A stretch of 32,624 bases of DNA from Bacillota bacterium (lineage in GTDB: Bacteria; Bacillota; Clostridia; Oscillospirales; Ruminococcaceae), in NCBI GenBank assembly GCA_029572815.1, contig JAKPUQ010000154.1:1-32624 (forward strand). Direction: 5' to 3'. A model generated the notes under the pieces. The model did not search any database. It saw only the letters and a program-made list of their open reading frames with translations, and was not told the DNA's origin. The position numbers and the translations under genes were made by a program. Positions 31,591 to 32,624 of this stretch are shown piece by piece; position 1 is the first letter of the stretch; each line of letters opens with the position of its first letter.

Positions 31591-32274
31591 ATGAATAATA
31601 TTAAAGGCGCTATTTTCGATATGGACGGTCTCATGATAGACACCGAAAAGCTCTATCTCAAATTCTGGATATTGGCAGCTAAGGACTTCGGCTATGATAT
31701 GACGCCTGAGCACGTCTACTCCATGCGGAGTATGGCGAGGAAGTTCTCTATCCCGCTGCTCAAGGGCATTTTCGGCGAGGACTGTCCCACCGAGGACATA
31801 AGAGCTCACCGCACGGAGCTCATGAACGAATACATAAAGGAACACGGCCTTGAGGTCAAAAAGGGACTGTTCACCCTGCTGGACTACCTCCGCGGAAAGG
31901 GGATAAAAATGGCTGTGGCTACGGCTACTCCCCGCGAGAGGACTGTTGAGTACCTCAGGACCATAGGCGCGGCGGACTATTTTTCGGCGGTGATATGCGG
32001 AGACATGATAGAAACAGGCAAGCCCGCTCCCGATATTTACCTCACCGCCGCAAGAGAACTGGGACTTCCTCCGCAGCAGTGCGCTGCCTTTGAGGACTCT
32101 CCCAACGGCATAAAGGCTGCCCATGCGGCAGGCTGCTTTGCGGTGATGATACCCGATATGACTCAGCCCGATGAGGAGATAAAGCCCCTCCTCTCGGCAG
32201 TTTACGACAGCCTCGATATGGCTGTGGACTTCTTTGAAAGGGGGAATAATAATGAGCGTTTCCGAGATATTTGA
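31591..32274 (+). CDS. HAD-family phosphatase (beta-phosphoglucomutase-like)
   Basis: A 227-aa HAD hydrolase of subfamily IA. Motif I is FDMDGLMIDTE (Asp10, Asp12), motif II is in VATATPRE, motif III is in GKPAPDIYL and motif IV is FEDSPNGIKAA. An alpha-helical cap lies between residues 15 and 90. Substrates in this group are small sugar or nucleotide phosphates; which one cannot be told. The last 23 bases overlap the next gene, so translation is coupled. The ribosome binding site AAAAAGGA is close to the heptad element. Confidence 0.92.
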   Translation: MNNIKGAIFDMDGLMIDTEKLYLKFWILAAKDFGYDMTPEHVYSMRSMARKFSIPLLKGIFGEDCPTEDIRAHRTELMNEYIKEHGLEVKKGLFTLLDYLRGKGIKMAVATATPRERTVEYLRTIGAADYFSAVICGDMIETGKPAPDIYLTAARELGLPPQQCAAFEDSPNGIKAAHAAGCFAVMIPDMTQPDEEIKPLLSAVYDSLDMAVDFFERGNNNERFRDI

Positions 32275-32494
32275 GATACCCAAGTTCTACTACTTCGAGA
32301 GCGGCAACGACTTCTCGGGCAGCAAGGGGGACTTCTCTTACAAGATAAGCAACGGCGACAAGCTGAAATGTATGACATGGCATGGCAGACTCTGCTCCAT
32401 GAAGGCGGAGATAGAGCACGAAGCAGAGTTCGACCGCACACAGGAGGGCTTCGACCAGCTGATAAAATGGCTAGAGGAGATGTATAAATCATAA
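32252..32494 (+). CDS. 80-aa hypothetical protein
   Basis: A small protein of predicted mixed alpha/beta character: SVSEIFEIPKFYYFESGNDF, a lysine-rich strand (YKISNGDKLKC), then MTWHGRLCSMKAEIEHEAEF and an amphipathic C-terminal helix. No signal peptide or membrane segment. I do not recognise the family. ATG 32252 follows AAAGGGGG and lies inside the end of the HAD gene in another frame. Its last codons and TAA stop lie within the start of a repeat element. Confidence 0.72.
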   Translation: MSVSEIFEIPKFYYFESGNDFSGSKGDFSYKISNGDKLKCMTWHGRLCSMKAEIEHEAEFDRTQEGFDQLIKWLEEMYKS

Positions 32495-32624
32495 TTTAGC
32501 GCGTATGCGCTAAGTTGATAGTTGAAAGTTGAGAGTTGAGAGTTAATGTGTTCGCTTCGCTCACAATATTTAAATATTGTCGCCGCAGGCGACTCCACAA
32601 CTTTCAACTCTAAACTCTCAACTC
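32486..32624. repeat. Heptad-repeat element 6, reaching the window edge
   Basis: In order: AAATCATAA and hairpin TTAGCGC/GCGCTAA (32496-32513); heptads GTTGATA, GTTGAAA and GTTGAGA twice (32514-32541); the core hairpin at 32548-32564; the 18-bp palindrome ACAATATTTAAATATTGT (32563-32580); hairpin GTCGCC/GGCGAC around GCA (32579-32593); and the complementary heptads AACTTTC, AACTCTA and AACTCTC to the edge. The core is that of the element at 14920-15099 in reverse, but the heptads are different. Confidence 0.8.

Overview
The window looks like chromosomal DNA of a Ruminococcus-type anaerobe (Clostridia, Oscillospirales). The strongest sign is a secreted protein at 26113-28782 with BspA-type leucine-rich repeats, Thr-rich linkers, a cohesin-like domain and a C-terminal type I dockerin, a combination typical of cellulosome-forming species such as R. 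flavefaciens. The PurL-PurQ fusion, Thr-rich lipoprotein linkers, AGGAGG-type ribosome binding sites and TTGACA/TATAAT promoters fit. The species is inferred, not shown.

Layout. 1-499 has no gene but is packed with hairpins and repeats. 500-4373 is on the minus strand: branched-chain aminotransferase with a 43-aa membrane peptide upstream, then alanine racemase, a decayed SecD-P1-like lipoprotein gene, an intact relative of it, and a TatD-associated radical SAM protein. 4548-9299 is on the plus strand: a SLOG (YpsA-like) protein, a divergent LCP protein overlapping tatD, a PP2C phosphatase and a two-domain GNAT. 9568-11954 holds serC and serA (serine synthesis). 12005-14901 is on the minus strand: a small ribbon-helix-helix protein with a partner, a zinc-ribbon membrane protein and a beta-CASP metallo-hydrolase. 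15360-17710 is an operon of four tandem DUF2975 membrane paralogues ending in a small Xre regulator. 17875-20475 carries a REC/degenerate-GGDEF protein (minus), two lipoproteins (plus) and an HPr-like protein without the PTS histidine (minus). 20770-32494 is on the plus strand: mtaB, purL, the dockerin protein, glgA, a flavin reductase, a HAD phosphatase and a short hypothetical protein.

The most unusual content is between the genes. Six intergenic elements (about 263-412, 10651-10763, 14920-15099, 22081-22234, 31433-31575 and 32486-end) share one architecture: tandem 7-bp repeats on one or both sides of a core of small hairpins, most with three-base loops, sometimes with a further AT-rich hairpin outside. 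In the best copies the heptads on the two sides are reverse complements, so the whole element can fold. The heptad sequence differs between elements while the fold is kept; one element has different heptads on its two sides, and several begin exactly at the stop codon of the preceding gene. A second repeat family, a row of GC-rich hairpins with paired base changes, occurs at 43-130 and 17739-17825. I do not recognise either as a named element. They are the best candidates here for an undescribed system, probably small non-autonomous mobile or structured elements.

Housekeeping genes are called with high confidence from motifs and length. Regulatory and repeat calls were read directly from the bases; their functions are inferred.
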